DNA of 33,122 nt from Candidatus Accumulibacter regalis (GCA_000585075.1 JEMY01000035.1:1-33122), one strand, 5' to 3'. Counted from the stretch's first letter, positions 15,364 through 24,009 are shown. Translations and numbers: made by a program. The notes: generated by a model not told the origin, from the letters alone.

Positions 15364-16356
15364 ATGAATTACCCTCCGCATATTGCGCTGATCGGTGCCG
15401 GCATCGCCGGCCTGTCCTGCGCCACGGCACTGCAACGGGCTGGCCTCGAAGTCAGTCTGTTCGACAAGAGTCGCAGCCCCGGCGGACGTATGAGCACCCG
15501 TCGCGGCGACGACTGGCAATGCGACCACGGCGCCCAGTATTTCACCGCTCGCCACCCCGCCTTCCGCGCCGAAGTGGAGCGCTGGCAGCAGGCCGGGGTC
15601 GCGGGCGTTTGGGCTCCCAGGCTATCGATGTTTGATGGCGATTCGCCGGAAGAACGCGAGCCGACGGTCGAGCGCTTTGTCGGTATGCCGACGATGACCG
15701 CGCCTGCCCGGTATCTGGCCAGCACTCTGGCCGTGCACGCGCGAACGAACATCCAGCAGTTCAGGCCTCAGGCGCACGGCTGGCAGGTTTTTTCGGCTGA
15801 ACAGGGCTGGCTGGAAACGCGCTTTGCGGCCGTCCTGCTGGCCGTACCTTCGCCGCAGGCGGTACCACTATTGCAGCAAGCGGCCCCCGATTTGGCGGCA
15901 CTGGCAAGCAGCGCCGTGATGCGCGGCTGTTGGGCGCTTATGCTGCGCTTTGCTGCGCCGGTCGACCTGCCGTTCGATGCCGCCTTCGTCAATCGGGGCC
16001 CACTGCGCTGGCTCGCCCGCAACAGCAGCAAGCCGGGCCGCAGCGGCGAGGAAACCTGGCTGCTGCACGCCTGTGCAGACTGGAGCGAGGCGCATCTGGA
16101 AGAAGATTCCGAGAGCGTCGCCGTCGCCCTGCTATCCGCCTTTGGCCAACTCGGCGGTCCAGCCCCACAGGAATGGACTGTCCACCGCTGGCGTTACGCC
16201 GACACCGAACCGGCCCTCCACGAGGGTTGTGCCTGGCGTCCAGACATTGGCCTGGGCCTTTGCGGAGACTGGCTCAACGGCGGCAAGGTAGAGGGTGCCT
16301 GGCGCAGCGGCCGGACGCTGGCCGAACAGGTGTTGCAGTCGTTCGCGCGATGCTGA
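15364..16356 (+). CDS. FAD-dependent amine-oxidase-like (renalase-type) oxidoreductase
   Basis: A 330-aa protein. The N-terminal dinucleotide motif is IALIGAGIAGLSCATAL, with an acidic strand end (SLFDKSRSPGGRMSTRR) that binds the FAD ribose and phosphate. CDHGAQYFTAR follows, as in the renalase/NAD(P)-binding FAD family. The C-terminus has IGLCGDWLNGGKVEGAW-like residues (LGLCGDWLNGGKVEGAW), the second FAD contact. The substrate of bacterial members is mostly unknown. The start is the ATG at 15364 with AAGGA just upstream; a TTG at 15307 would add 19 residues without a good ribosome site. It begins 58 bp after the TIGR02450 gene, and its last bases overlap a small frame that leads into the photolyase gene. 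Genes of this family recur next to photolyases in proteobacteria. Confidence 0.88.
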   Translation: MNYPPHIALIGAGIAGLSCATALQRAGLEVSLFDKSRSPGGRMSTRRGDDWQCDHGAQYFTARHPAFRAEVERWQQAGVAGVWAPRLSMFDGDSPEEREPTVERFVGMPTMTAPARYLASTLAVHARTNIQQFRPQAHGWQVFSAEQGWLETRFAAVLLAVPSPQAVPLLQQAAPDLAALASSAVMRGCWALMLRFAAPVDLPFDAAFVNRGPLRWLARNSSKPGRSGEETWLLHACADWSEAHLEEDSESVAVALLSAFGQLGGPAPQEWTVHRWRYADTEPALHEGCAWRPDIGLGLCGDWLNGGKVEGAWRSGRTLAEQVLQSFARC

Positions 16357-16484
16357 TGGCCGGACTGAGTGAATCGCGGCCCTGCCACGAACCTTTCCTC
16401 CTGACGCACCGCTTGCCCGGTCTGGAGCGGAAGCGCGGCTTGCCGCAACGCCAGCGCCGGGGGCTTTACCAGAAAACCGCATGA
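16350..16484 (+). CDS. Possible 44-aa leader-like small protein coupled to the photolyase gene
   Basis: The frame starts with an ATG overlapping the stop of the FAD gene and ends in an ATGA overlap with the photolyase start (16481). It encodes an Arg-rich peptide (LERKRGLPQRQRRGLYQKTA at its end) with no recognised domain. The photolyase ATG has no good Shine-Dalgarno site of its own, so translation through this frame could couple the two genes. It occupies the place where other genomes often carry a small DUF2256 gene, but it lacks that family's cysteines. It may be only a spacer. Confidence 0.3.
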   Translation: MLMAGLSESRPCHEPFLLTHRLPGLERKRGLPQRQRRGLYQKTA

Positions 16485-18019
16485 GTCCCGGCACAACTCT
16501 TCGGCTGATTCTCGGGGACCAGCTCAATCCACGGCACACCTGGTTCGAGCAGCGGCGCGACGATGTGCTGTACGTCTTGATGGAAATGCGCCAGGAAACC
16601 GACTACGTGCTGCACCACGCGCAGAAAGTCCTCGCCATCTTTGCCGCGATGCGCGAGTTGGCCCGTCAGTTGCGTGCGGCCGGACACCGCGTTCTCTACC
16701 TGACGATCGATGATCCGGACAACCGGCAGTCGCTCCCGGACAACCTCGATGCGCTGCTGCTTCGGTTCAACGTCCGGGCCTTCGAATACCAGGCACCCGA
16801 CGAATGGCGACTCGACGCGCAACTGGCCGCCTATGCTCGGCGGCAATCCATCCCCTGCCGAATGGTGGAAAGCGAGCACTTCTATACCTTGCGCGACGAC
16901 GCTGCGCGGCTGTTTTCGACCCGTAAGCAATGGGTGATGGAGCACTTTTACCGCCACATGCGGGTGCAACATCGAGTACTGATCGATGGCGCTGGCCGAC
17001 CCGTGGGCGGCCAATGGAACTTCGACCACGACAACCGCAAGCCCTGGCCAGGGCTACCGTCCGAACCCGCAGACTTCCGCAACGCTCACGATCATTCGGC
17101 GCTCTGGCAGACGATCGTCGCCGCGGGCGTTAACAGCTTCGGCGAGGCCAACGCGGCGCAGTTGGCCTGGCCGATCAATCGAGCCGAAGCCTTGCAGCAA
17201 CTCGACGCCTTCATCGAGAAAGCGCTGCCGCACTTCGGCGACTTCCAGGACGCGATGAGCCATGGCGCCTGGCGAATGTTTCACTCGCTCCTGTCATTTG
17301 CACTCAACACCAAGATGCTCGATCCGCGCGAGGTCGTTGCCAAGGCCGACGCCGCCTGGCGCGCGGGGCGGGTATCGCTGGCGACTGCCGAGGGCTTCAT
17401 CCGGCAGATCGTCGGCTGGCGCGAGTACATCCGCGGTTTCTACTGGGCGCACATGCCGGAGTATGTCGAGCAGAACGTGTTTGGCCACGCCCGGGCGCTG
17501 CCGGGATGGTTCTGGAACGGTCGGACCAGGATGCGCTGTCTCGCCCGCGCCATCGGCCAGTCTCTCGAGCACGCCTACGCCCACCACATCCAGCGACTGA
17601 TGGTGATCGGCAACTTCGCGCTGCTGGCCGGCCTCGACCCCGCAGGCGTGCATCGCTGGTATCTCGGTGTCTATGTCGACGCTTTCGAATGGGTCGAACT
17701 GCCCAACACCCTCGGCATGAGCCAGTTCGCCGACGGCGGACTGCTGGCCACCAAGCCGTACGTATCCAGCGCCGCCTACATTGACCGCATGAGTGACTAT
17801 TGCAAGGGCTGTCATTACGACAAAAAGCTGCGCACCGGCGAGCGAGCCTGCCCCTACAATTCCCTCTACTGGGACTTCTTTGCGCGCAACGCCGGAAAAC
17901 TCTCGCCCAATCCGCGTCTCGGCATGGTCTATCGGCAGTTGGCAAAGATGGATGAAGCGACGCGGCGTTCGTTACAGGAGCAGGCAGACGAACTACGCAA
18001 TTCGCTGGATCGCCTATGA
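16481..18019 (+). CDS. Iron-sulfur bacterial cryptochrome/photolyase (PhrB-type, FeS-BCP)
   Basis: A 512-aa protein. The N-terminal part (LRLILGDQLNPRHTWF) is the antenna-type alpha/beta domain of deoxyribodipyrimidine photolyase-related proteins. The C-terminal helical FAD domain includes GWREYIRGFYWAHMP (312-326). Four cysteines that bind a [4Fe-4S] cluster in this family are present: C353 (MRCLARA), C441 and C444 (YCKGCHY) and C457 (RACPYN). Characterised relatives (Agrobacterium PhrB, Rhodobacter CryB) repair (6-4) photoproducts or act as photoreceptors. Length is normal and the protein appears complete. It is the last gene of the plus-strand operon and overlaps the preceding small frame by ATGA. 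It was not named phrB because that symbol also denotes the unrelated CPD photolyase class. Confidence 0.94.
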   Translation: MSPGTTLRLILGDQLNPRHTWFEQRRDDVLYVLMEMRQETDYVLHHAQKVLAIFAAMRELARQLRAAGHRVLYLTIDDPDNRQSLPDNLDALLLRFNVRAFEYQAPDEWRLDAQLAAYARRQSIPCRMVESEHFYTLRDDAARLFSTRKQWVMEHFYRHMRVQHRVLIDGAGRPVGGQWNFDHDNRKPWPGLPSEPADFRNAHDHSALWQTIVAAGVNSFGEANAAQLAWPINRAEALQQLDAFIEKALPHFGDFQDAMSHGAWRMFHSLLSFALNTKMLDPREVVAKADAAWRAGRVSLATAEGFIRQIVGWREYIRGFYWAHMPEYVEQNVFGHARALPGWFWNGRTRMRCLARAIGQSLEHAYAHHIQRLMVIGNFALLAGLDPAGVHRWYLGVYVDAFEWVELPNTLGMSQFADGGLLATKPYVSSAAYIDRMSDYCKGCHYDKKLRTGERACPYNSLYWDFFARNAGKLSPNPRLGMVYRQLAKMDEATRRSLQEQADELRNSLDRL

Positions 18020-18091
18020 TCCTCTTGTGGATGATCCGCTGCCGGGGCAAGAAGATCGCGCAACGCTTGGATCTGCCGGGGACCGGGTTTG

Positions 18092-18112
18092 GCCGCGCGC
18101 CTCACGCGCGGC
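18092..18112 (+). terminator. GC-rich hairpin after the photolyase gene
   Basis: A perfect 8-bp stem GCCGCGCG/CGCGCGGC with a 5-nt loop (CCTCA) lies 73 bp after the photolyase stop and is followed by TTGTCT. The T-run is poor, so termination is plausible but weak. Confidence 0.4.
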
Positions 18113-18206
18113 TTGTCTCCGTCTTTGCCGAGCGCGAACGAGTTGGCCGATCGCCGCCTGTGGTTCGATGCTGGCCGGACCACCCTCGTCACGCCGTATG
18201 TAGCGG

Positions 18207-18600
18207 TCAAGTTACTTCGGACGCCGGGATGGATTGCTTTTCTGCCGCTTGCTGTTCATAGACATTCGGCGGCAAGTAACCGAGTCTCGAGTGCCGACGG
18301 GCGCTGTTGCAGAAGCCGACGATGTAACCGGTCACGTCGCGGGAGGCTTCGGCATGGTTGGCGCTGGGTAATGGCCATCTGCAAGTCTGTACAGACCCGT
18401 TCGGCAGGGCTGTGGGGGGCCATCGCCCAGCCCACGATCTTGCGCGAGAACAGGTCCATCACGGCGGCCAGGTACAACCAGCCGCTCCCCGTGCGGAGGT
18501 AGGTGATGTCCGAAACCCTGGCGGCATTGGCCTTGCCCGGGTCGAACTGCCGCTTGAGCAGGTTGTCGGCGATCGGAAGGGCATGACGGCCAATGAACTC
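18207..18600 (-). pseudogene. Internally deleted IS3-family transposase (OrfB)
   Basis: On the minus strand, sequence from ~18590 reads RHALPIADNLLKRQF, then VSDITYLRTGSGWLYLAAVM and DLFSRKIVGWAM, the first part of the IS3 integrase core with its catalytic Asp (SDIT). After ITQRQP (near 18360) the frame changes. A second frame gives DVTGYIVGFCNSARRHSRLG, then YLPPNVYEQQ and a TGA at 18207-18209, the normal C-terminal end. The middle, with the second Asp and the DSE-type Glu, is missing. OrfA and the N-terminus are also absent. The element is dead. It borders the photolyase block on the right, as the IS91 remnant borders the ATPase on the left. Confidence 0.82.
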
Positions 18601-18660
18601 GCCATCACCAACGAGGCACTCACGCCCAACGCGAACCCTGCGGAATATCGGCACGGGCTC

Positions 18661-19608
18661 TCAGCGGCCGGTCAGCGTCATCAGCAGCGGTGTGCTCAAG
18701 GCCGCGAGGAGCGTCGACAACACCAGGCTGCTGGCCACCGGCCCTTCGAGGGTGTTGAACTGGCGCGACATCAAATAGACGTTCGCGCCGACGGCCAGCG
18801 AAGCGAGCAGAACGACCACCTGCGTCTCCATCGCCGGCAGACCGATCAGCAACGCCAGCGCCCAGACCACCAGCGGCTGCACGATCAACTTCAGGAAACA
18901 GATGGCAACGCTGATTTGCCAGCCGGTGCGCACGCCGTACTCGGCCAGCCCCATGCCGAGAACGATCAGCGCCAGTGGCGCCGCCGCCTGCGCCAGCATG
19001 CCCAGTGGCTGCGCGATCAGAGCCGGCAGCGGCCAGCCGCCAAGACCGAACAGCGCTCCCGAAAGGATGCCGGCGACGATCGGATTGGTCAGCACGCCAC
19101 GCGCCGTCCTGGCAAAGCCGCGCGCCGAGAAGTTGCCATGCTGCGCCCACTCGACCGACACGCTGACCAGGGTCCACAGGATCAAGGCGTTGAACACCAG
19201 CACCAGGGCCACCGACGGAACCGCCGCCTCGCCGAGTGCGACCTTGGCCAGCGGCAGGCCGAGCAGGACGTTGTTCGAGAACACGCCACCCAGCGCGAAC
19301 ACCGACTGCCCGACTCCGTCGAGCGCAAACAGCCACCAGCCAAGCAGACGGCCGATCGCAAAGACGATCAGGCAGCCGCCGAAGAAAGCGACCAGCAGGC
19401 GCGCGTCGACCGCTGGCAGCTTCGAGAAGTCGCTCATCATGCGGAACAGCATCGCCGGCAGAGCCACCGAGAACACGAAACGCGAGAGGTTCTCGGACAT
19501 TGCCTTCGGCCAGCCGCAGCCGCGCATCAGCAGGTAGCCGACCAGCACGAGAACGAACAGCGGTGCGGCCAGCCCGACGTGATGCACAAAGGTGTTCACG
19601 ACGCTCAC
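18661..19608 (-). CDS. AEC (auxin efflux carrier) family transporter
   Basis: A 315-aa integral membrane protein of about ten segments in two halves. N-terminal landmarks are APLFVLVLVGYLLMR and LSRFVFSVALPAMLFRMMS, the broken helix with Pro typical of the family. The middle has GGVFSNNVLLGLPLA, with the conserved Asn-Asn, and the second half has LTNPIVAGILSGALFGLGG and APLALIVLGMGLAEYG. The family moves organic acids such as malate or malonate with cations; the substrate cannot be read from the sequence. The gene ends only ~60 bp from the IS3 remnant, so its 3' flank has been disturbed but the protein is full length. It follows the crotonase gene by 22 bp and may be co-transcribed with it. 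Confidence 0.88.
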   Translation of the reverse strand: MSVVNTFVHHVGLAAPLFVLVLVGYLLMRGCGWPKAMSENLSRFVFSVALPAMLFRMMSDFSKLPAVDARLLVAFFGGCLIVFAIGRLLGWWLFALDGVGQSVFALGGVFSNNVLLGLPLAKVALGEAAVPSVALVLVFNALILWTLVSVSVEWAQHGNFSARGFARTARGVLTNPIVAGILSGALFGLGGWPLPALIAQPLGMLAQAAAPLALIVLGMGLAEYGVRTGWQISVAICFLKLIVQPLVVWALALLIGLPAMETQVVVLLASLAVGANVYLMSRQFNTLEGPVASSLVLSTLLAALSTPLLMTLTGR

Positions 19609-19630
19609 TGCGGCTGTCCGTGCACGCGCC

Positions 19631-20458
19631 TCAATCGCTGAAGCTGGGCGGCCGTTTCTCGCGCATGGCGGTCATCGCTTCCTCGAGATCGCTCGAAGTC
19701 AGCATCGACGCGTTCCAGGTCGCCACGTAGTTCAGGCCGTCGGCGACCGAATGATCACGCCCGTAGTTGAGCATCTCCTTGCTGCCGCGTATCGCCAGCG
19801 GCGACTTCGCGGCGATCGTCCGGGCGATCTCGCGAACGCCGTCGAGCAGCGTCTCCGGGGTCTCGAAAAGCTGATTGATCAAGCCGATGAGCTTGGCCTC
19901 GAAGCCATCGACCTTGCGCCCGGTATAGGCCATCTCGCGCGCGATGCCGTCCGCGACGAGGCGCGGCAGGCGCTGCAGCGTGCCGACGTCGGCGGTCATT
20001 CCGACGTCGATTTCACGCACTGCAAAGTGCACGTCAGCGGCCGCGTAGCGCATGTCGCAACAGCTCACCAGGTCGATCGCACCGCCGATGCAGGCGCCGT
20101 GGATCGCCGCCAGCACCGGCTTGCGACAACGCTCGATGGTTGATAGGCAATCCTGCAGATCGAGGATCACGCGGCGTAGCGCTTCGCGTTCGCGCGCCGG
20201 GTCGCGATGCGCTACGCGCTCGGCGACACCGGCGAGCATCGCCAGGTCGATGCCGGCGCAGAAGTTCCGGCCGGCGCCACTGAGCATCACCACCCGCACC
20301 TCATCGTGTTCGTCGGCCCAGGAGAAGGCCATGCGCAGCTCCTGCCACATGGCCTGGTTGATGGCGTTCGACCGCTCCGGACGATTCAGGGTGATCTCGG
20401 CAAGGCCCTCGTTCAGTACGATGGCCATCGTCGTCAACTCTGGAATGGCAGTGCTCAA
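19631..20458 (-). CDS. Enoyl-CoA hydratase/isomerase (crotonase) family protein
   Basis: A ~275-aa crotonase-fold enzyme. ITLNRPERSNAINQAMW starts the fold. The first oxyanion-hole element is SGAGRNFCAGIDLAML, and the second is AAIHGACIGGAIDLVSCCD. DVGMTADVGTLQRLP carries the acidic residue region. This pattern resembles delta3,5-delta2,4-dienoyl-CoA isomerases (ECH1-like), which have Asp in this loop, so isomerisation of unsaturated acyl-CoA is likely. The start is taken as TTG at 20458 (LSTAIPELTT), because AGGAG sits six bases upstream of it. An ATG at 20485 has no ribosome site. It is transcribed together with the AEC transporter and divergently from rluA. Confidence 0.9.
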   Translation of the reverse strand: MSTAIPELTTMAIVLNEGLAEITLNRPERSNAINQAMWQELRMAFSWADEHDEVRVVMLSGAGRNFCAGIDLAMLAGVAERVAHRDPAREREALRRVILDLQDCLSTIERCRKPVLAAIHGACIGGAIDLVSCCDMRYAAADVHFAVREIDVGMTADVGTLQRLPRLVADGIAREMAYTGRKVDGFEAKLIGLINQLFETPETLLDGVREIARTIAAKSPLAIRGSKEMLNYGRDHSVADGLNYVATWNASMLTSSDLEEAMTAMREKRPPSFSD

Positions 20459-20640
20459 GCTCTTCTCCTGGAAGTGATTTGTCATTGGCGGAAGCCCGTC
20501 CCGATCGGCTGCCGGCAGCGCGTCGCAGCGCCCGTGCAGTGTAATGGATTTGCCGGCTCTCGCCGCGACCGGCCAATTGGCGCGACAATTGGCCGCTTTC
20601 GGCAAATTCCATCAGTGCCTTTCCCCCACTCCGCTCGCGC

Positions 20641-21336
20641 ATGAACGCCGTCAAAACCGCATTCCCCACCATCCCCGCCATCCCTGCCAGCGCCGATCCG
20701 CTCCGCGGCACGCCGGAAATCCTCTATCGCGACGCGGCGCTGCTGGTGGTCGACAAGCCAGCCGGCCTGCTCACCGTACCCGGTCGCGGCGAAGACAAGC
20801 AGGATTGCCTGAGCGCGCGCCTGCAGGCCGAATTCGCCGACGCGCTGATCGTGCACCGGCTCGACATGCACACCTCCGGGGTGGTGGTACTGGCACGCGG
20901 CAAGGAGATGCAGCGGCGGCTGAGCAGCCAGTTCGCCAATCGCCAGGTCGAAAAACGCTATGTGGCGGTCGTCGCCGGCGAACTGCTCGTCGCCAGCGGC
21001 GAAATCGACCTGCCACTGAGTGCCGACTGGCCCCGGCGACCGCGGCAGAAAGTCGACCCGCTCGCCGGCAAGCCCTCGCTCACCCGCTACCGGGTGCTCG
21101 CGCACGACCCGACCGCCAATCGCTCGCGCCTGCTGCTCATTCCCCTGACCGGGCGTACGCACCAGTTGCGCGTGCACCTGCTGGCCATCGGCCACCCGAT
21201 CATCGGTGACGCGCTCTACGGCGGCACCGACCTCGCGCCCGAGGACACGCGGCTCCTGCTGCACGCCGAAACGCTGGCCTTTGCCCACCCCGAGAGCAGG
21301 CAGCCGCTGCAGTTTTTCTGCCCGGCGCCGTTCTAG
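20641..21336 (+). CDS. rluA: RluA-type RNA pseudouridine synthase
   Basis: A 231-aa enzyme that isomerises uridine to pseudouridine in RNA. The catalytic motif is VHRLDMHTSGVVVLARG, with the invariant Asp in HRLD. LLVVDKPAGLLTVPG is the N-terminal family motif, and LTGRTHQLRVHLLAIGHPIIGDALYG, split here as LTGRTHQLRVHL and GHPIIGDALYG, is the C-terminal one. There is no S4 domain, and the size and spacing fit RluA, which modifies 23S rRNA U746 and tRNA U32 in E. coli. The symbol is by family resemblance; RluC/D types are longer. It is transcribed divergently from the crotonase gene across a 180-bp gap. Confidence 0.88.
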   Translation: MNAVKTAFPTIPAIPASADPLRGTPEILYRDAALLVVDKPAGLLTVPGRGEDKQDCLSARLQAEFADALIVHRLDMHTSGVVVLARGKEMQRRLSSQFANRQVEKRYVAVVAGELLVASGEIDLPLSADWPRRPRQKVDPLAGKPSLTRYRVLAHDPTANRSRLLLIPLTGRTHQLRVHLLAIGHPIIGDALYGGTDLAPEDTRLLLHAETLAFAHPESRQPLQFFCPAPF

Positions 21337-21467
21337 ATCAAAGCCAGCCACTGGCCACTACGCGAAAATCAGCCCCTGCCAACCCGACGACGCAACAACG
21401 CACCAGCGCGCTCGCGCGCTCGCGCGTCGCGCCTCTCCCGCGAACCCCTCATCGAGGCCTCCGGACC

Positions 21468-22628
21468 ATGCGATTTTCCGAACAAGCTCTCTGGCTGGTC
21501 GGTTTCAGACCTTTCTTTGCCCTCGCCTGCCTGTCGGGACTTGCCCTGCCGGTTCTCTGGGCACTGTTCTTCGCGGGGACCCTGACCGCGCCGCCGGCAC
21601 CTTTCTCGCCCGTCCAGTGGCACGCGCATGAAATGTTCTTCGGCTTCGGCTGGGCGGTGATGGGCGGCTTCCTGCTCACGTCGACCAAGAACTGGGTAAA
21701 GATTCGCGGCTACCATGGCACGGCGTTGATTCTGCTCGTCGGCGCCTGGCTGCTTGAACGCGCCGGAATGTGGTACGCCGGCGCACTGCCGCCACTCGCC
21801 TTCCGCCTCGCCAGCAATCTCTTTCTGGCGTCGATCGTCGCCATGCTGCTGTGGTCGCTGATCCGCCACCGCGAGAGTGATTCCTTCCGCGACAACTACT
21901 TCTTCCTGATCATCCTGCCGCTCTTCCTGGTCGCCAAGAACCTGCTGCTCAGCGAAGCGCATTTTCAGGCGGGCGCGAGCATGACCGTGGCGCTTTTCCG
22001 GGTCGCGTTCCTGGTCATGCTCGAAAGGACGCTGACCCAGTTCATGAAAAACGCCATGCACGCCGAAATCCTGCGCAACGTGGTCCTCGACACGGGCATC
22101 AAGATGCTCGCCGTGCTGCTGGTCTTTGCCAGCCTGCTGCCGGCACCCGTCGCGGGGTGGACCGGCCTCCTGCTGGCGCTGCTGCTGCTCGTCCGCTTCG
22201 CGTTCTGGAAGCCGCAGCTGGCGCTGCGCCGGCTGGACATCGGCATCATGTATCTCGGCTACCTGGCCATCGTCGCGCAGCTGCTGCTCGACTTCGTCGC
22301 GCAGGTCGCGCAGCCGGCGTGGGTCGGCTCGCTGCCGATGCACGTCTTCACCTTCGGCGCCATGGGCCTGATCATTCCGGCGATGCTGATCCGCATCGCC
22401 AACGGTCACACCGGCAGAAAAGTGGTTTTCGACGGTCTCGACAAGGCCGTGCTGTGGATCATGATCGCCGGCTTCGTGCTCCGCAACGTCATCCCGCAAA
22501 TCGACCCGGCCGGCTACCTGCGCTGGATCGAGCTCGCCGCAGCGTGCTGGTTCTGCAGCTTCGCCATCCTCGCCTGGCGTTATATCCCGTACCTGCTACA
22601 GCCGCGCGTCGACGGCAGGGAACACTGA
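21468..22628 (+). CDS. nnrS: NnrS family heme- and copper-containing membrane protein
   Basis: A 386-aa protein with about twelve hydrophobic segments. The family signature is seen at the start: LWLVGFRPFFALACLSGLA, then WHAHEMFFGFGWAVMGGFLLTS with the conserved His pair, and further MHVFTFGAMGLIIPAMLIR with GHTGR. NnrS is associated with nitric oxide stress and denitrification; its exact role is not established. The gene stands alone 131 bp after rluA, and no NnrR/FNR box was found upstream. The start is ATG; a weak GAGG lies upstream. Confidence 0.9.
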   Translation: MRFSEQALWLVGFRPFFALACLSGLALPVLWALFFAGTLTAPPAPFSPVQWHAHEMFFGFGWAVMGGFLLTSTKNWVKIRGYHGTALILLVGAWLLERAGMWYAGALPPLAFRLASNLFLASIVAMLLWSLIRHRESDSFRDNYFFLIILPLFLVAKNLLLSEAHFQAGASMTVALFRVAFLVMLERTLTQFMKNAMHAEILRNVVLDTGIKMLAVLLVFASLLPAPVAGWTGLLLALLLLVRFAFWKPQLALRRLDIGIMYLGYLAIVAQLLLDFVAQVAQPAWVGSLPMHVFTFGAMGLIIPAMLIRIANGHTGRKVVFDGLDKAVLWIMIAGFVLRNVIPQIDPAGYLRWIELAAACWFCSFAILAWRYIPYLLQPRVDGREH

Positions 22629-22663
22629 TGGCCGCGAGTGCAGCAAGCGCCGCGACCCGCTGC

Positions 22664-23839
22664 CTAACGCATGCGCCGCACGATAAGCGCGACCACACAC
22701 CACAAGGCCACCGGCAACCAGTCGAGCACCTGGGCACCCACCGCGGCAGCACCACCAGACGCCGCCAGCCCGATACGTGAAAACGCCGCCACCGCCAGAG
22801 TCGCCATCAAGGCGCCGGTATGGCGCCCGGTGTGCAGCGGATGGCCGCTCTCGGCAGCCAGACCGATCGCAGCACAGAGGATGGCGGCCCAGAAAATCCC
22901 GGCCGCAAACTGGCTCAACAGCAAGGCCTCCAGCGAAACGGCAAGCACCGTTCCGGTCAGCGCCAGCGCGCCCAGCGCGCACGCCCCCTGCAGAACCTGC
23001 AGCACGCCACGCGCCCGCACCAGGCGACCAGCGCCGAGCAGACCAAAGCTGAAGCCGATCCAGAAGACCGGCAGCAACCAGGGCAGCAGCGCCGGGTCCG
23101 CCAGCCGCTTGTACTGCGCCGCCGAGTTGATCAGCGAATGCACCTGCTGGCCAATGGCGAGGAGCAGGGCGAGCAGCAGCAGGAAGGCCCACGAGCCTTT
23201 CGCCCGGCCGCCCGGTGTCTGCGGCACGGTTCCGGCGGCCGGCGCCACGGCAGCCGGCAAGCGCCGCTCGACATGAACCAGCGCCAGCGCCGAAGCGGCC
23301 ACGGCGAGTGCGCTGAGAAGGAAAGGCAGCGCCGGGTCGACCCCCTTGAGGACGATTGCCAGGTAAGGCGCGAGCGCCGACGCCACCGCCAGCCCGAGCA
23401 ACTGGATGCCAGCCAGGCGCGGCAGCGTCGCCCGCCCGGCGTAGCGCGAAAGCAATACGTACGGCGGTGCCCGCAAGGCCGACGACGTCGCCACCCAAAC
23501 GCCGATGGCCAGCAGGAACAGCGCCGGCGTCGCTGCCAGCCACGGCATCAGCAGCATCGCCAGCGCCGAAACCGCCGAGAGCAGCACCAGCATCGGCCCG
23601 ATCATGCGCAGCGCCGCGCGCGCCCGATCGACGGCGACCCCCATCCACCAGTCGGCGAGGGCGAAGATCAACTGGTCGGCGGCGATGATCCACGGCAGGT
23701 AGCGCCTGTCGATGCCACCGCGCGCCAGCAGTTCGGGAAGAAAGATGACGTACACCACCCAGCTCAGCGCGAAAAAGAACTCCACCCCGGCCAGCAACCA
23801 GGCAGCGCGGGTATCGCCAAGGGGAGGTGAGGCAGTCAT
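22664..23839 (-). CDS. Major facilitator superfamily transporter
   Basis: A 391-aa protein of about twelve transmembrane segments in two halves joined by a cytoplasmic loop near residue 200 (ERRLPAAVAPAAGTVPQ). The first half has LAGVEFFFALSWVVYVIFLP and WWMGVAVDRARAALR, the loop 2-3 region of MFS carriers with G..VDR. The second half has PVFWIGFSFGLLGAGRLVR. The substrate is not predictable. The start is taken at ATG 23839 (MTASPPLGD); an ATG nine codons earlier is possible, and neither has a good ribosome site. It is convergent with nnrS (35 bp apart), and no regulator gene is next to it. Confidence 0.82.
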   Translation of the reverse strand: MTASPPLGDTRAAWLLAGVEFFFALSWVVYVIFLPELLARGGIDRRYLPWIIAADQLIFALADWWMGVAVDRARAALRMIGPMLVLLSAVSALAMLLMPWLAATPALFLLAIGVWVATSSALRAPPYVLLSRYAGRATLPRLAGIQLLGLAVASALAPYLAIVLKGVDPALPFLLSALAVAASALALVHVERRLPAAVAPAAGTVPQTPGGRAKGSWAFLLLLALLLAIGQQVHSLINSAAQYKRLADPALLPWLLPVFWIGFSFGLLGAGRLVRARGVLQVLQGACALGALALTGTVLAVSLEALLLSQFAAGIFWAAILCAAIGLAAESGHPLHTGRHTGALMATLAVAAFSRIGLAASGGAAAVGAQVLDWLPVALWCVVALIVRRMR

Positions 23840-24009
23840 GGCCGCAATCGTGGCATGAAATCCCATGCAGCGAAACGTCGTTTTCTATCCCCGGACCCTG
23901 CCCGCCCGCATGCGCAGCTCCGCACCACGAAGCCGGCGAACGACGGGCGGCGATGAACGTGCGCCGCGACAGATCCGGAAGCGCAGGCGCGCTCCACCGC
24001 CCCGCCGCC

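Noticed and set aside
18256-18654. Taking the IS3 frame as one intact 132-aa transposase protein.
   Set aside because: Only the first part is transposase; the rest is frameshifted, and the true C-terminus lies in another frame down to 18207 with the middle deleted.
18358-19641. A 427-codon plus-strand frame opposite the AEC transporter.
   Set aside because: Gln/Arg/His-rich shadow of a membrane protein; no domain.
22820-23830. A 336-codon plus-strand frame opposite the MFS gene.
   Set aside because: Gln/Arg-rich antisense translation of hydrophobic codons; no domain or ribosome site.
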